DNA from: Lederbergia citrisecunda
Lineage (GTDB): Bacteria; Bacillota; Bacilli; Bacillales; Bacillaceae_C
DNA length: 64,000 bases
Reading direction: 5' to 3'
Assembly: GCF_018343695.1 (NCBI RefSeq)
Contig: NZ_JAGYPJ010000001.1
Span: forward strand, 2,137,481-2,201,480
A model generated the notes under the pieces. That model worked only from the letters and a program-made list of their open reading frames with translations, was not told the DNA's origin and searched no databases. Numbering within the stretch: position 1 is the first letter of the stretch; each line of letters begins with the position of its first letter. The position numbers and the translations under genes were made by a program. Below are positions 35,115 to 43,944 of the stretch, one piece after another.

Positions 35115-35330
35115 ACAGTTTCCCCCTCACGGCAATTTTTATTTCAACACATAAATAGTAACATATTTTATGAAAATCATATAGAAAAAGCCGTATCTTG
35201 GACATTAGGAGTACTGATATTCGTTGCCAGAATGCCTGTGCTTTACATAAATGAATCATAATAGTGTTAACCTAGTATGTTAATATCTCTCCAATCAACA
35301 GAACGATTTCATATAGCCCAAAATATAAAC

Positions 35331-35354
35331 AGGATGCCCTAATGGACATCCTGA
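35331..35354 (-). terminator. Terminator of yugI
   Basis: CAGGATGCCC and GGACATCCTG form the stem just downstream of the leftward yugI stop. Confidence 0.7.
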
Positions 35355-35361
35355 AAAAAAA

Positions 35362-35754
35362 TTATTTTTTTATTAGTTCTTCGCGTGATTGTTCGATCCA
35401 CTCTTGAAGTTTATCCTTTAAGGTGTTAAAACCTTCGTTACTTGTTTGCGTTGATTCCGTTTTAATGGTACCTTGACGTCGCGGAGTTTTAGGTTCACGT
35501 TGAGTTGGCGCCTCTTCAGTAGCACGGATTGAAAGGCTAATTTTCCCTTTCTCTTCATCAATACCTAAAACTTTTACTTTTACTTCATCACCGACTGATA
35601 AAACATCATGAATATCTTTTACAAAACCATGTTTAATTTCTGAAATGTGAACTAGTCCTTGAGTTTGATCGTCTAATGCAATAAATGCACCATACGGTTG
35701 GATTCCAGTTACTTTACCTGTTAATACCGCTCCCGTTTCATAATTTGTAGTCAT
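35362..35754 (-). CDS. yugI: S1 RNA-binding domain protein (general stress protein 13)
   Basis: A 130-residue protein. An S1 domain occupies about 8-77: VLTGKVTGIQPYGAFIALDD, GLVHISEIKHGFVKDI, VGDEVKVKVLGIDEEKGKIS. The rest is a charged tail. The length equals B. subtilis YugI (GSP13), a ribosome-associated protein. I start at the ATG in MTTNYETG, after AGGAGTG; a longer frame upstream lacks a ribosome site. Divergent from the alpha/beta hydrolase gene, matching the yug block order. Confidence 0.93.
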   Translation of the reverse strand: MTTNYETGAVLTGKVTGIQPYGAFIALDDQTQGLVHISEIKHGFVKDIHDVLSVGDEVKVKVLGIDEEKGKISLSIRATEEAPTQREPKTPRRQGTIKTESTQTSNEGFNTLKDKLQEWIEQSREELIKK

Positions 35755-35927
35755 GGAAACACTCCTAATTAATATTTGATTTTCTCCTAATTTACGCAAT
35801 TGTAAATTATAACATAGAGAATTATTAGAATCAAAAATACCGTTCTATCTTATATAGAAAATTTTCCCCTTAGACCTTTTTTCAAACCTATTTAAAACGG
35901 GTAACATAATAATACGGAGGTGAAGGG

Positions 35928-36743
35928 ATGTTACCAACACGTTCTTCAATCAATATTAATGGTATTACTATTTATTACGAGGAATATAAGCATCCAAATG
36001 CACGTGAAACTATTGTGTTAATCCATGGATTTCTGTCATCTTCATTTAGTTTTCGCAGATTAATACCATACTTAGCAAAGGATTTTCATATTATTTCCAT
36101 AGATTTTCCCCCATTCGGAAAAAGCGGAAAGTCATTGAAATTCCGTTATACATATGCAAATATTGCCAGTACTATTCTAAACCTTCTCGATATGGTGGGG
36201 TGTAAACATATTTTTACCATTGGACATTCGATGGGTGGGCAAATTGTTTTAAATATGATTCTTCAAAGACCCGATTTAATAAAAAAAGCAATTCTCATTA
36301 GTTGTTCCGGGTATGTTCCACGTGCTAAAACACATCTTAGAGCGTTAACGTATGTTCCATTTGTCGAACGATTTATTAAACTTTATCTTAAGAAATCTGG
36401 TGTAGAGGAAAATTTAAAAATCGTCGTCTATGACCAATCAATCATTGATAAAGATATGATAAAAGGGTACGAGGAACCTTTTCATCATAACGAAATTTTC
36501 CAGGCATTAGCAAAAATGCTTCGTCATCGGGAAGGTGATCTTGCAGCGAATGCTCTTCAATCGATTCAAACACCGTGTTTACTGTTATGGGGAGACCACG
36601 ACAAAATTGTCCCTTTGCATATCGGAAATCGCCTTGCTAATGATTTACCAAATTCTTCGTTAGTCGTTTTTAAAAATACTGGCCATTTATTGCCCGAAGA
36701 AATACCAAAAGAAGTTTACGATGAAATAACACAATTTATTTAA
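35928..36743 (+). CDS. Alpha/beta-fold hydrolase (YugF-like)
   Basis: A 271-residue serine hydrolase. The oxyanion segment LIHGFLSSSFSFRRL lies near 32-46, nucleophile elbow GHSMGGQ near 99-105, acid Asp in LLWGDHDKIVP near 220, and His in NTGHLLPEE near 250. Substrate unknown. ATG after GGAGGTGA. Next gene is patB in the same direction, the neighbourhood of yugF in B. subtilis, which supports orthology but not function. Confidence 0.85.
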   Translation: MLPTRSSININGITIYYEEYKHPNARETIVLIHGFLSSSFSFRRLIPYLAKDFHIISIDFPPFGKSGKSLKFRYTYANIASTILNLLDMVGCKHIFTIGHSMGGQIVLNMILQRPDLIKKAILISCSGYVPRAKTHLRALTYVPFVERFIKLYLKKSGVEENLKIVVYDQSIIDKDMIKGYEEPFHHNEIFQALAKMLRHREGDLAANALQSIQTPCLLLWGDHDKIVPLHIGNRLANDLPNSSLVVFKNTGHLLPEEIPKEVYDEITQFI

Positions 36744-36884
36744 AAAGCTCTTTTCATATTAATTGACAAACATCTCTTACAAAATACAACATGAAAAAAG
36801 AATATGTAGATGTAGTTACTTGTAATATCCATCCCTCCAGCTTTATGATTAACATTAAGTGATGATTTGGAAAGGAGCACAACA

Positions 36885-38048
36885 ATGAAGATTTTTGATG
36901 AAAAAATTGATAGAAAAAACACATCTTCTGTAAAATGGGATGGGATGAAAGCAGCTTTTGGCAAAAATGAACTGCTCCCGATGTGGGTGGCTGACATGGA
37001 TTTTCGTCCACCAAGCGAAGTACTGGACGCTATGAAAAAACGTGTTGAGCATGGTGTTTTTGGGTACACCATTATTGGAGATACCACCGCAAATGCGATC
37101 ATAAATTGGATTAGTAAACGTCATCAATGGGATATTAAGCCCTCATGGCTTTTGTATAGTCCTGGAGTCGTTCCTTCCATCGGTATGGCGATCCGCGCAT
37201 TTACAGAGGTCGGAGACAAGGTCATGCTGCAATCGCCTGTTTATACACCCTTTTTTAATATGATTGAAAGCAATATGAGAGAAGTCGTCAACTCCCCTCT
37301 TGTATTAAAAGATGGACGCTATGAAATAGATTTTGTAGATTTTGAGGAAAAATTAAAAAGCGGCGTAAAGCTATTTTTACTATGTAGCCCACATAACCCT
37401 GCTGGGAGAGTTTGGTCAAAAGAAGAACTGATGAAAATTGCAGAGCTATGTAGAGAATATGGTGTCATCATCGCATCAGATGAAATTCATGCAGATATTG
37501 TTGCACCACCTCATAAGCATTTTCCAATCTGTTCTTTAGATCCTTCTTTTTCCGATTTAATTATTACCTTTATGGCTCCAAGTAAAACATTTAATCTAGC
37601 TGGGCTGCAATCATCCTTTATGGTCGTGCAAAATGCAGAAATACGAAAAAAAATAGAAGATATCCAAAAGAATGAAGGATTTCATACATTAAATACGTTT
37701 GGAATCATTGCGATGGAAGCTGCCTACCAATATGGAGAAAAATGGCTAGATGATGCTACTGCTTACATACGGGAGAATATAGAAATTCTTCAAAAAGGAA
37801 TTGAAACAGAGTTGCCGGATTTAGAGGTGATAAAGCCTGAAGGAACATATCTTGTTTGGGTTGATTGCCGAAAAACGGGGTTAAGTGCAAATGAAATACG
37901 AAAAAGATTAATTGAAAAAGGTAGATTAGCTGTCAATTTTGGAGATTCGTACGGCCCAGGAGGAGAAGGATTTATAAGATTCAATACCGCCTGCCCTCGC
38001 TCGATAATTGAAGAGGGAATTGAAAGGTTAAAATTGGCGTTTAGTTAA
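36885..38048 (+). CDS. patB: PatB/MalY-type PLP C-S lyase (cystathionine beta-lyase)
   Basis: A 387-residue class I/II PLP enzyme, the same length as B. subtilis PatB. The N-terminal MKIFDEKIDRKNTSSVKWDG and LLPMWVADMDF motifs are characteristic. PLP-linked Lys lies in FMAPSKTFNLAGLQ near 233; the AspH region is VIIASDEIHADIV. It cleaves cystathionine or cysteine to release homocysteine or sulfide. ATG at 36885, 8 nt after GGAAAGGAG (TTG at 36867 rejected as it precedes the site). A shared terminator follows, convergent with sodC. Confidence 0.93.
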   Translation: MKIFDEKIDRKNTSSVKWDGMKAAFGKNELLPMWVADMDFRPPSEVLDAMKKRVEHGVFGYTIIGDTTANAIINWISKRHQWDIKPSWLLYSPGVVPSIGMAIRAFTEVGDKVMLQSPVYTPFFNMIESNMREVVNSPLVLKDGRYEIDFVDFEEKLKSGVKLFLLCSPHNPAGRVWSKEELMKIAELCREYGVIIASDEIHADIVAPPHKHFPICSLDPSFSDLIITFMAPSKTFNLAGLQSSFMVVQNAEIRKKIEDIQKNEGFHTLNTFGIIAMEAAYQYGEKWLDDATAYIRENIEILQKGIETELPDLEVIKPEGTYLVWVDCRKTGLSANEIRKRLIEKGRLAVNFGDSYGPGGEGFIRFNTACPRSIIEEGIERLKLAFS

Positions 38049-38080
38049 AGCTCCTTTTATTTATTAAGATCTAAATATCA

Positions 38081-38120
38081 AAAAGTACTATTCCACTTTT
38101 AGTGGAACAGTACTTTTTTT
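38081..38120. terminator. Bidirectional terminator between patB and sodC-like gene
   Basis: AAAAGTACTATTCCAC and GTGGAACAGTACTTTT pair around a short loop and are flanked by A and T tracts on both sides. Confidence 0.85.
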
Positions 38121-38661
38121 ACGATTTTTTCGTTGATTTTGCAGGTTTTCGATCCTTAGTAATTTCACCGCATGCAATCCTCTCTCCCGAATCTCCCGTT
38201 GGTTGAGTCATGCCATCATCCGCTCCCTCGTTAATGACAATTGAGGTTCCTTCTGTTGTATAAAGAGAATTTTTGGCTTCTTTAAATGTGACTCCTTTAG
38301 CAGTAAAATCCGTTTTTACTTTTCCATCTTCTTTTACAATTAAGTTAGGAAGATCTCCGGCATGAGGACCTTTCGGATTGAGAAGCCCGTGTTCTTTTTT
38401 ATCCGGATTAAAATGATCTCCAGCAGATAAAAAATCGGGTGGTGTACATTTTCCTTTATCATGAATATGAATGGCATGTATACCTGGAGGCAAGCCTTTT
38501 AAATCAACTTTAAATTTTAATCCTTCTGCTTTTTCCTCAAGCTTTATTTTCCCTAGAGAATCTCCATCCGTATTTTTTACATTTATGTCCAATTTCTTTG
38601 GAAATGGATTTGAGCATGCTGAAAGAATAAGACAAATTGAAAGCAACATTATTTTCCTCAT
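38119..38661 (-). CDS. Cu/Zn superoxide dismutase-like lipoprotein with a lost copper ligand
   Basis: A 180-residue lipoprotein (signal with lipobox LILSAC, Cys16) exported and anchored to the membrane. The SOD fold is clear: His65 and His67 (HIHDKGKC), His83 (GDHFNP), zinc ligands His91, His100 and Asp103, and disulfide Cys72 with the Cys in ERIACG. The fourth copper ligand, normally His in IVIHEGADD, is Asn144 here (IVINEGADD). B. subtilis YojM/SodC is likewise reported to have an altered copper site, so dismutase activity is doubtful. ATG 7 nt after GGAGGG. Confidence 0.9.
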   Translation of the reverse strand: MRKIMLLSICLILSACSNPFPKKLDINVKNTDGDSLGKIKLEEKAEGLKFKVDLKGLPPGIHAIHIHDKGKCTPPDFLSAGDHFNPDKKEHGLLNPKGPHAGDLPNLIVKEDGKVKTDFTAKGVTFKEAKNSLYTTEGTSIVINEGADDGMTQPTGDSGERIACGEITKDRKPAKSTKKS

Positions 38662-38743
38662 AGCCAACCCTCCATTAGAATTCCCTTTTCGTCATTATTG
38701 CCATGCAAAAAATGAAATATCCTTGTTTAAGACAAAAAAGAAA

Positions 38744-38764
38744 AAGCATCCCTTTATAGATGCT
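38744..38764 (-). terminator. Terminator overlapping the stop of the small membrane protein gene
   Basis: On the minus strand AAGCATC, loop TATAAAGG, GATGCTT, then TTTC. The first arm encodes the last codons (Lys-His-Leu) and the stop lies in the loop. Confidence 0.65.
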
Positions 38765-38972
38765 TGTCCTGTTTTTCATTCTTTATTTGTTCTTCTAAAT
38801 GCTTTGTTTTTGCTTCTTGTTTTTTGGAGATCTTCTTTATAAGTACAAAAGTAAGAATGCAAGCAAAGATAAAAATCGACATTGATATCGCCGCTGGAAT
38901 ATACTCAGTTTTATCCTCTGGAAAATATAGAAATGGCATATTTAAAACAAATGATTTTAAAATTGAAAACAA
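38754..38972 (-). CDS. Small membrane protein, unknown function
   Basis: About 72 residues: a short N-terminal stretch, one strong membrane helix (IPAAISMSIFIFACILTFVL) and a charged coil ending EEQIKNEKQDKHL. The start is unclear: TTG at 38972 is 9 nt from AAAGGAAAGG, while an ATG at 38981 overlaps that site. The terminator hairpin overlaps its stop codon. Family not recognised. Confidence 0.5.
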   Translation of the reverse strand: MFSILKSFVLNMPFLYFPEDKTEYIPAAISMSIFIFACILTFVLIKKISKKQEAKTKHLEEQIKNEKQDKHL

Positions 38973-39021
38973 GGAAAACATCCTTTCCTTTTATTATTCA
39001 GCTTCATCGCCTATAAACTGA

Positions 39022-39060
39022 TCTTGTCTAGCTGCAAGCGCCTTCCGCTTTTATTTAAAC
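39022..39060 (+). repeat. Dispersed intergenic repeat copy (short)
   Basis: CTTGTCTAGCTGCAAGCGCC followed by TTCCGCTTTTA. Matches the CTTTGTCTAGCTCCAACGCC part of the repeat at 60918-61200. Confidence 0.4.
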
Positions 39061-39137
39061 TACATATATTATTATATCAAAGTATTTTTGCTAAAACCAA
39101 GACGCTCGTTCATGTAAAAGTCGACAATAATGTGAAA

Positions 39138-39157
39138 AGCCGCCCATATGGACGGCT
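39138..39157 (-). terminator. Terminator of the cyclophilin lipoprotein gene
   Basis: AGCCGCCC and GGACGGCT with a short loop; CTTTTC follows on the minus strand. Confidence 0.7.
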
Positions 39158-39162
39158 ACATT

Positions 39163-39903
39163 TTATTCCTTAATGATATCAATACTTTCAATCACAACAT
39201 CCTCAAGAGGCTTATCTCCAGGAGCGGTTTTTACATTAGCGATACTGTCGACAACATCCATTCCATCAATAACTTGTCCAAAAACAGTATGACGATGGTC
39301 GAGATGAGGTGTACCTCCATTCTCGATATAAGCCTCTATAATTTCTTGTGGGAAACCAGCATTTTCAAGCTGACCCTTCACACGCGGATCCATAAAATTG
39401 TTTTGTACTATAAAAAATTGGCTTCCGTTTGTATTTGGTCCAGCATTCGCCATAGAAAGAGCTCCACGGAGATTGAATAATTCCATAGAAAATTCATCTT
39501 CAAATGAATCTCCGTAAATACTCTCTCCACCTCTACCTGTACCAGTCGGATCTCCACCTTGGATCATGAAATCTTTAATGACCCTATGAAAGATAATTCC
39601 ATTATAGTATCCTTCTTTGGCATGTGTTACAAAATTCTCCACTGTTTTTGGAGCTTGTTCAGGGAACAGTTTAATTTTGATTGATCCCATATTTGTATTC
39701 ATTTGCACTAATTTTTCATTTTCCGCCACTTCAGTGGACAATTGTGGGTATACTACTTGTTCAGCCATTTCTGAATCTCCTTCTTCCTTTTCAGATTGAT
39801 TACTGCCTGTTGCAGTCTCCTCGTTTAAATTGATTACTGAGGACTTTGTGCCGCATGCAGATAATATCGTAACAAACATAAGTAAAAAAAGAAATTTTTT
39901 CAT
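39163..39903 (-). CDS. Cyclophilin-type peptidyl-prolyl isomerase lipoprotein
   Basis: A 246-residue exported protein: signal peptide with lipobox TILSAC (Cys17), an acidic linker, then a cyclophilin domain from about 65. [20 protein letters not shown] carries the catalytic Arg, and NGSQFFIVQ and [15 protein letters not shown] are the other active-site segments. It probably assists protein folding at the outer face of the membrane. Start ATG in MKKFLFLLM, after GGAGGG; the longer frame upstream has no ribosome site. Divergent from kapB. Confidence 0.92.
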   Translation of the reverse strand: MKKFLFLLMFVTILSACGTKSSVINLNEETATGSNQSEKEEGDSEMAEQVVYPQLSTEVAENEKLVQMNTNMGSIKIKLFPEQAPKTVENFVTHAKEGYYNGIIFHRVIKDFMIQGGDPTGTGRGGESIYGDSFEDEFSMELFNLRGALSMANAGPNTNGSQFFIVQNNFMDPRVKGQLENAGFPQEIIEAYIENGGTPHLDHRHTVFGQVIDGMDVVDSIANVKTAPGDKPLEDVVIESIDIIKE

Positions 39904-40012
39904 ATGTAGCCCTCCAAAAGTTACTTTACAATAAAATGGATAAAAAAGCATCCTTCTTTCATTTTCTTTCGTCGTCTTTCATAATAGTAAGAAAAGAAAG
40001 GGGATTCGCTTT

Positions 40013-40405
40013 ATGCAAATAGGACAAATTGTCACCGCTTTTAATAAAACAGGTAAATATATTGGAGAAATTACAGCTGTTAAAGAAGATACATATACAG
40101 TTCGTTGTCTCGCTGTACTCATTCATCCCAGACAAGGAGATTTACATCATCCAAACGAAGTGGATGTGCCACTTTTTCACGAAAGAAAAGCTCTTGCCTA
40201 CCGCGAACAAGCGAATATTCCATTAAAAATGGTCAAGCCTTATGAAGGTGAACTCATTGATTATAAGGAATCACTGATTGCTTCGGTACAAAAATTGAGG
40301 GATCAATTAGAAGCAAAACCTGATGATGCTTACAGCGTAAAAAGTCTTCAAGCACTAGATGGAGTTATAAAGGAATATGAACTTATGTATTCCATTCATT
40401 TTTAA
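40013..40405 (+). CDS. kapB: Kinase-associated protein KapB
   Basis: A 130-residue protein closely resembling KapB, which acts with sporulation kinase KinB in B. subtilis. MQIGQIVTAFNKTGKYIGEI forms an SH3-like start and VDVPLFHERKALAYREQANI is the strongest family match. No signal peptide or lipobox is present. ATG after AAAGGGG. KinB, normally upstream, is not in this window, so KapB may serve another kinase or act alone. Confidence 0.88.
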   Translation: MQIGQIVTAFNKTGKYIGEITAVKEDTYTVRCLAVLIHPRQGDLHHPNEVDVPLFHERKALAYREQANIPLKMVKPYEGELIDYKESLIASVQKLRDQLEAKPDDAYSVKSLQALDGVIKEYELMYSIHF

Positions 40406-40409
40406 GCAG

Positions 40410-40436
40410 GTGGCCCATGTAAGGGCCGCTTTTTTA
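40410..40436 (+). terminator. Terminator of kapB
   Basis: GGCCC and GGGCC with a 6-nt loop, extended by G-C, followed by TTTTTT. Confidence 0.7.
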
Positions 40437-40487
40437 TTCTCATGGAAACTAAACTTAAATAACTTTGTTTGAAATAGTTTCCTTCTA

Positions 40488-40520
40488 GTACAAGCAGCCA
40501 TCGACTAGCTCCCTACGATT
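40488..40520 (+). repeat. Dispersed intergenic repeat fragment
   Basis: ATCGACTAGCTCCCTACGAT matches two blocks (ATCGACTAGC and CTCCCTACGATAAG) of the repeat near 61064-61105. Confidence 0.35.
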
Positions 40521-40654
40521 AGTGAATATCAACTCGTCTCCTCTAACTCCAAGTGCTTGCACATTCGTTATGTACCTTGAATTTAATATTAATTCCTTTA
40601 TACTATTATTTAGGGAGTCGAAATAATTTTCAACTAAATAAGAAGGTGTTTCCA

Positions 40655-41863
40655 ATTAGTATCGAAAAACGCAATTTCCTCATAATGTGGATTTGCAATT
40701 TTCTAATTGCCGCAAGCATGACGATGATTCTTCCGTTTATTTCGTTGTATATCGGTACTCTTGGCGATTTTAGCCATGATTATATACAAAGATGGTCTGG
40801 ACTTGTCTTTGGTGTCACCTTTTTGAGTGCTTTTATCGTTTCGCCGCTATGGGGACGAATTGGTGATAAGTACGGATTTAAGCCAATCCTTTTAATAACG
40901 GGTTATGGAATAGCCTCTTCTGTTTTTTTTATGGGAATCATTAACTCTGTTTTTGGATTGTTTGTTTTAAGAATGATTATGGGCTTTGTAACAGGATTTA
41001 TCCCAACCTCTATTGCTCTTATTTCAAAACAAACTCCTAAAAATGAAGCTGGCAAGACATTAGGTACTTTGCAAATGAGCAATGTAGCATGTAGTCTTTT
41101 CGGCCCCCTTCTAGGAGGATTAATGGCTGATAATGTCGGCTTTCAATATACCTTCATAATCACTTCAGCATCTGTTGCAATTGCTACGACTGTTGTTCTA
41201 TTTGGAATAAAAGAAATTAAACAGCAAACAGAAGCTAAAGTGAAAATTCCCCGTACTCAAAAAGACGTCATCAAACAAATACTCAATCGAAAAATGCTTG
41301 TTATGGTAATGATAATTGCATTATTAATCCAAGTGGGGAATTTTAGCATTCAACCTTTACTTGCACTTTACGTGAGCGATTTAACAAAAGCCACTAGTAT
41401 CGCTTTTTTATCAGGCCTTGCTTTTTCGGCAACTGGGTTTGGAAATTTATTATTAACACGACAATGGGGAAAACTCGGAGATACGATCGGCTACGAAAAA
41501 GTATTACTTCTCCTACTTGTTCTAGCTTCTATCTTAATTGTCCCGCAAGCCCTCGTTACGGAATTATGGCAATTAGTAGGCTTAAGATTTCTTTATGGAA
41601 TGGTTGTTGGGGGAATGCTTCCTTGTATCACGGCATATATTCGCATTGAAGCTCCGCTCGACATGCAAGGAGAAATTCTTGGGTATAACCAGAGCTTTCG
41701 CTTTTTAGGAAACGTAATTGGACCAGCATTAGGCGGATTTGTTGCAGGTCATGCAGGTATCTCATCCGTCTTCTATGTAACCGGAAGTTTGTTTCTATTA
41801 GCATTTGGAATTTTGTGGTGGAATTTAAAACATGAACAGGAACGTTTTAAAGAAAGTTATTAA
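40655..41863 (+). CDS. MFS transporter (YuxJ-like)
   Basis: About 400 residues with 12 membrane helices. MFS motif A is WGRIGDKYGFKPILL near 75 (repeated as WGKLGDTIGYEKVLL in the second half), and the family opening FLIAASMTMILPFISLYIGTLG fits multidrug efflux MFS proteins. The start is uncertain: ATT at 40655 lies 8 nt after AGAAGG; GTG 40646, an ATG at 40685 and a distant GTG 40553 are alternatives. Downstream of kapB, as yuxJ is in B. subtilis. Confidence 0.85.
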   Translation: MSIEKRNFLIMWICNFLIAASMTMILPFISLYIGTLGDFSHDYIQRWSGLVFGVTFLSAFIVSPLWGRIGDKYGFKPILLITGYGIASSVFFMGIINSVFGLFVLRMIMGFVTGFIPTSIALISKQTPKNEAGKTLGTLQMSNVACSLFGPLLGGLMADNVGFQYTFIITSASVAIATTVVLFGIKEIKQQTEAKVKIPRTQKDVIKQILNRKMLVMVMIIALLIQVGNFSIQPLLALYVSDLTKATSIAFLSGLAFSATGFGNLLLTRQWGKLGDTIGYEKVLLLLLVLASILIVPQALVTELWQLVGLRFLYGMVVGGMLPCITAYIRIEAPLDMQGEILGYNQSFRFLGNVIGPALGGFVAGHAGISSVFYVTGSLFLLAFGILWWNLKHEQERFKESY

Positions 41864-41873
41864 ATGCTAATAT

Positions 41874-41906
41874 GCCAATGATGAGAACTCAAATCCCATC
41901 ATTGGC
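41874..41906. terminator. Terminator between convergent MFS and phosphotransferase genes
   Basis: GCCAATGATG and CATCATTGGC pair around a 13-nt loop, followed by ATTTTTATT on the plus strand. The stop of the leftward gene falls inside the hairpin. Confidence 0.75.
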
Positions 41907-42788
41907 ATTTTTATTATCTACATCAAGCAATGATATCCAGTAACTCCACGCCTTTAGGTAGTCTGGTAAATCGTTTGGATGATGATATAGACACCTTTCA
42001 ATACGAAGGTAAAGCCCTATAATTACTTCCTCCACTAAATATTTTCTATCATGATTAAAAGTTGGAAGTTTTCGAGCGACTTCATAAATAACCTCATATG
42101 ACAGATGATCCGGTGAAGAGCAAAAAGCAAAAACAAGTTCAAAAAGTGGAGGACCAGCAAGTGTTAAAGGATCAATGACTCCTATTAGCCGATCATTTTT
42201 TTGTAAAAAGTTATGGACCCCACAATCACCGTGAAGCAAGTATGGGTCTTCTCCCCGATCTCTTGTTTCTATTAAAAACTTAACTTTTTCACAATCCTGA
42301 AAAGTTAATACTGTTTCAACCGTATCTCTTGCATTGTCAACTTCTGATAGTAAAAATTCTCTAAAACTGTCATATCGTTGATAAGTATATCCCCACTTTT
42401 TTTCAGGGAATGGTTGATAGTGAATAATAAGTTCTTCTACTAGGATGTGTAAATTAGCCTCCTTATTACCTAAATTGGTTTTAATTTCTCCTTCAATATA
42501 TTCGTAAATATAATACTGTTGATTCTCATCTATAAATATGATTTCCGGTAAAATTTTCAGATGCTCATATGCTTTTAAATAAAGTGATTCCTCAATGATG
42601 ACATCCTTTTCATTTTCCTTATACACATAAGTTTTATCATCATCACCGGTTAACTTCCAAATTTTACTTGAGGTTCCACCGCTAAGTTCTTTCCACTCAA
42701 CAATTTTAAAGCCTAGCAATTTATGATTATTTAATGCAGCTATCCTTTGATCAATTGCACTATTTCCATTTACGATCATATCATCCAT
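41889..42788 (-). CDS. Aminoglycoside phosphotransferase-family protein
   Basis: A 299-residue APH/choline-kinase-like protein. Brenner motif YLLHGDCGVHNFL (catalytic Asp) lies near 190, and VIDPLTL near 207 matches the metal-binding Asp, although this family more often has IDW. N-terminal ELSGGTSSKIWKLTGDDDKT forms the nucleotide lobe. The substrate is unknown and antibiotic resistance should not be assumed. Start uncertain between ATG 42788 and ATG 42779. Confidence 0.8.
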   Translation of the reverse strand: MDDMIVNGNSAIDQRIAALNNHKLLGFKIVEWKELSGGTSSKIWKLTGDDDKTYVYKENEKDVIIEESLYLKAYEHLKILPEIIFIDENQQYYIYEYIEGEIKTNLGNKEANLHILVEELIIHYQPFPEKKWGYTYQRYDSFREFLLSEVDNARDTVETVLTFQDCEKVKFLIETRDRGEDPYLLHGDCGVHNFLQKNDRLIGVIDPLTLAGPPLFELVFAFCSSPDHLSYEVIYEVARKLPTFNHDRKYLVEEVIIGLYLRIERCLYHHPNDLPDYLKAWSYWISLLDVDNKNANDGI

Positions 42789-43001
42789 CCCCAACTACCA
42801 TTTCATTAATCACAGCTCTTTTCTTAAATATTTGAGCAATGTAGTATAAATCTTAATAATGAAAAAAGGATTAATCCCTTAAAATTACAATCCAGCTGAG
42901 AAAAGAGCTGGCAGCTTTGTAAGTAACGCTAAACTTTCTTTATTAAGTGTAAAAGCCGGCTTTTAGGCTTTTATAAAAACACAAACTTTAAGAAAATAGG
43001 C

Positions 43002-43367
43002 TTAATCATAAAGCCTTTGAGAAACCTCGCCATCTTTGTTGTGAACAAACAAGATTCCATCATGGTCCTTTACATACTCTTTAGCTTCATCTATTAAATC
43101 TTCTTTCGTATCTTCTCTTCTAATGGCGCGTTTCCCGTCTTTTCTTTTAAGTACCCAGTCTTCACCATCTGCTATTACGTGGTACTCCGGTCTTTCATGA
43201 TTGTCATCTTCATAATATTTCCGAGCTTGAGCTATACCAATCGCAATCGCCCTTGCCTCGTCTTTATTATCTTCAACGAGTGCATTTGCAATATCAATGG
43301 CCTTATTACGAAGGTGTCCAGGTAAATTCTTCATTGAATCAGGGTAGTCATTCTTTGACCAAGGCAT
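43002..43367 (-). CDS. DUF2188 protein with ChaB-like N-terminus (YdaT-like)
   Basis: A 121-residue protein in two parts: residues 1-50 (WSKNDYPDSMKNLPGHLRNK, then AIDIANALVEDNKDEARAIA) resemble the ChaB-type fold, and about 60-121 (YHVIADGEDWVLKRKDGKRA...VHNKDGEVSQR) form a DUF2188 domain. B. subtilis YdaT, a SigB-dependent stress protein, has this layout. ATG after AAGGAGTG. No sigma-B promoter could be placed. Same direction as menI upstream. Confidence 0.8.
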   Translation of the reverse strand: MPWSKNDYPDSMKNLPGHLRNKAIDIANALVEDNKDEARAIAIGIAQARKYYEDDNHERPEYHVIADGEDWVLKRKDGKRAIRREDTKEDLIDEAKEYVKDHDGILFVHNKDGEVSQRLYD

Positions 43368-43430
43368 GTACAATCACTCCTTTTTAACGATTATACGTAC
43401 CTTTTCCCGTTTATAACCTTGCAAAACACT

Positions 43431-43814
43431 CTACTTCTTCGGAACTACTGCAATGGTACATCTTGAAATACAAATAAGTTTTTCTTCTTCATCCTTAATT
43501 TTTATATCCCAAACCATCGTGCTTTTTCCATGGTGAAGTACTTCTGCAGCAGCCGTTACGACTCCATCTTTTTTTGAACGGACATGGTTCGCGTTGATTT
43601 CTAGACCAAAGCATATTTCTTTTTCCAAATCAATCATGGCGGCTGCCCCAACGCTTGCTACTGTTTCAGCTAATGCTACAGAAGCCCCTCCATGCAAGTA
43701 ACCGAAAGGCTGCCTCGTATGTTCATTGACAGGCATTGTAGCTGTAACTTTTCCCTTTGTGATCTCGACTATCTCAATACCTAAAGCATCAAGAAGAGTT
43801 TTTGATTTTTTCAT
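43431..43814 (-). CDS. menI: Hotdog-fold thioesterase, probable 1,4-dihydroxy-2-naphthoyl-CoA hydrolase
   Basis: A 127-residue PaaI/YuxO-type thioesterase. GYLHGGASVALAETVASVGA near 39-58 holds the catalytic residues (HGG loop and Glu). Its closest B. subtilis relative, YuxO, is named MenI for release of DHNA in menaquinone synthesis; substrate use here is inferred. ATG in MKKSKTLLDAL, 6-7 nt after GGAGTGA. Confidence 0.82.
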   Translation of the reverse strand: MKKSKTLLDALGIEIVEITKGKVTATMPVNEHTRQPFGYLHGGASVALAETVASVGAAAMIDLEKEICFGLEINANHVRSKKDGVVTAAAEVLHHGKSTMVWDIKIKDEEEKLICISRCTIAVVPKK

Positions 43815-43881
43815 TATTCTCACTCCATTTCCTATATACAATTCTATATATGAGGCATAAATCCTTTATCCATACAAAAAG

Positions 43882-43906
43882 CTCCCCACTATACGGAGAG
43901 CTCTTC
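43882..43906 (-). terminator. Terminator-like hairpin downstream of the Gly/Tyr-rich gene region
   Basis: AAGCTCCCC and GGAGAGCTCTT form a stem with a G-T/A-rich loop. It lies between menI (leftward, starting 43814) and the gene ending at 43945, so it ends the latter; CTTTTTG follows on the minus strand. Confidence 0.55.
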
Positions 43907-43944
43907 GTATTTCATATTGCTCTATTAGCAATATCATATTTCAT

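Noticed and set aside
33381-35350. Sigma-54 (-24/-12) promoters before rocD and rocA
   Set aside because: TGGC-like words occur, but none has the TTGC element at the required spacing.
41889-42788. Aminoglycoside resistance gene
   Set aside because: Only the broad APH fold is visible; such proteins are common housekeeping kinases in Bacillus, and no resistance subfamily motif or mobile context is present.
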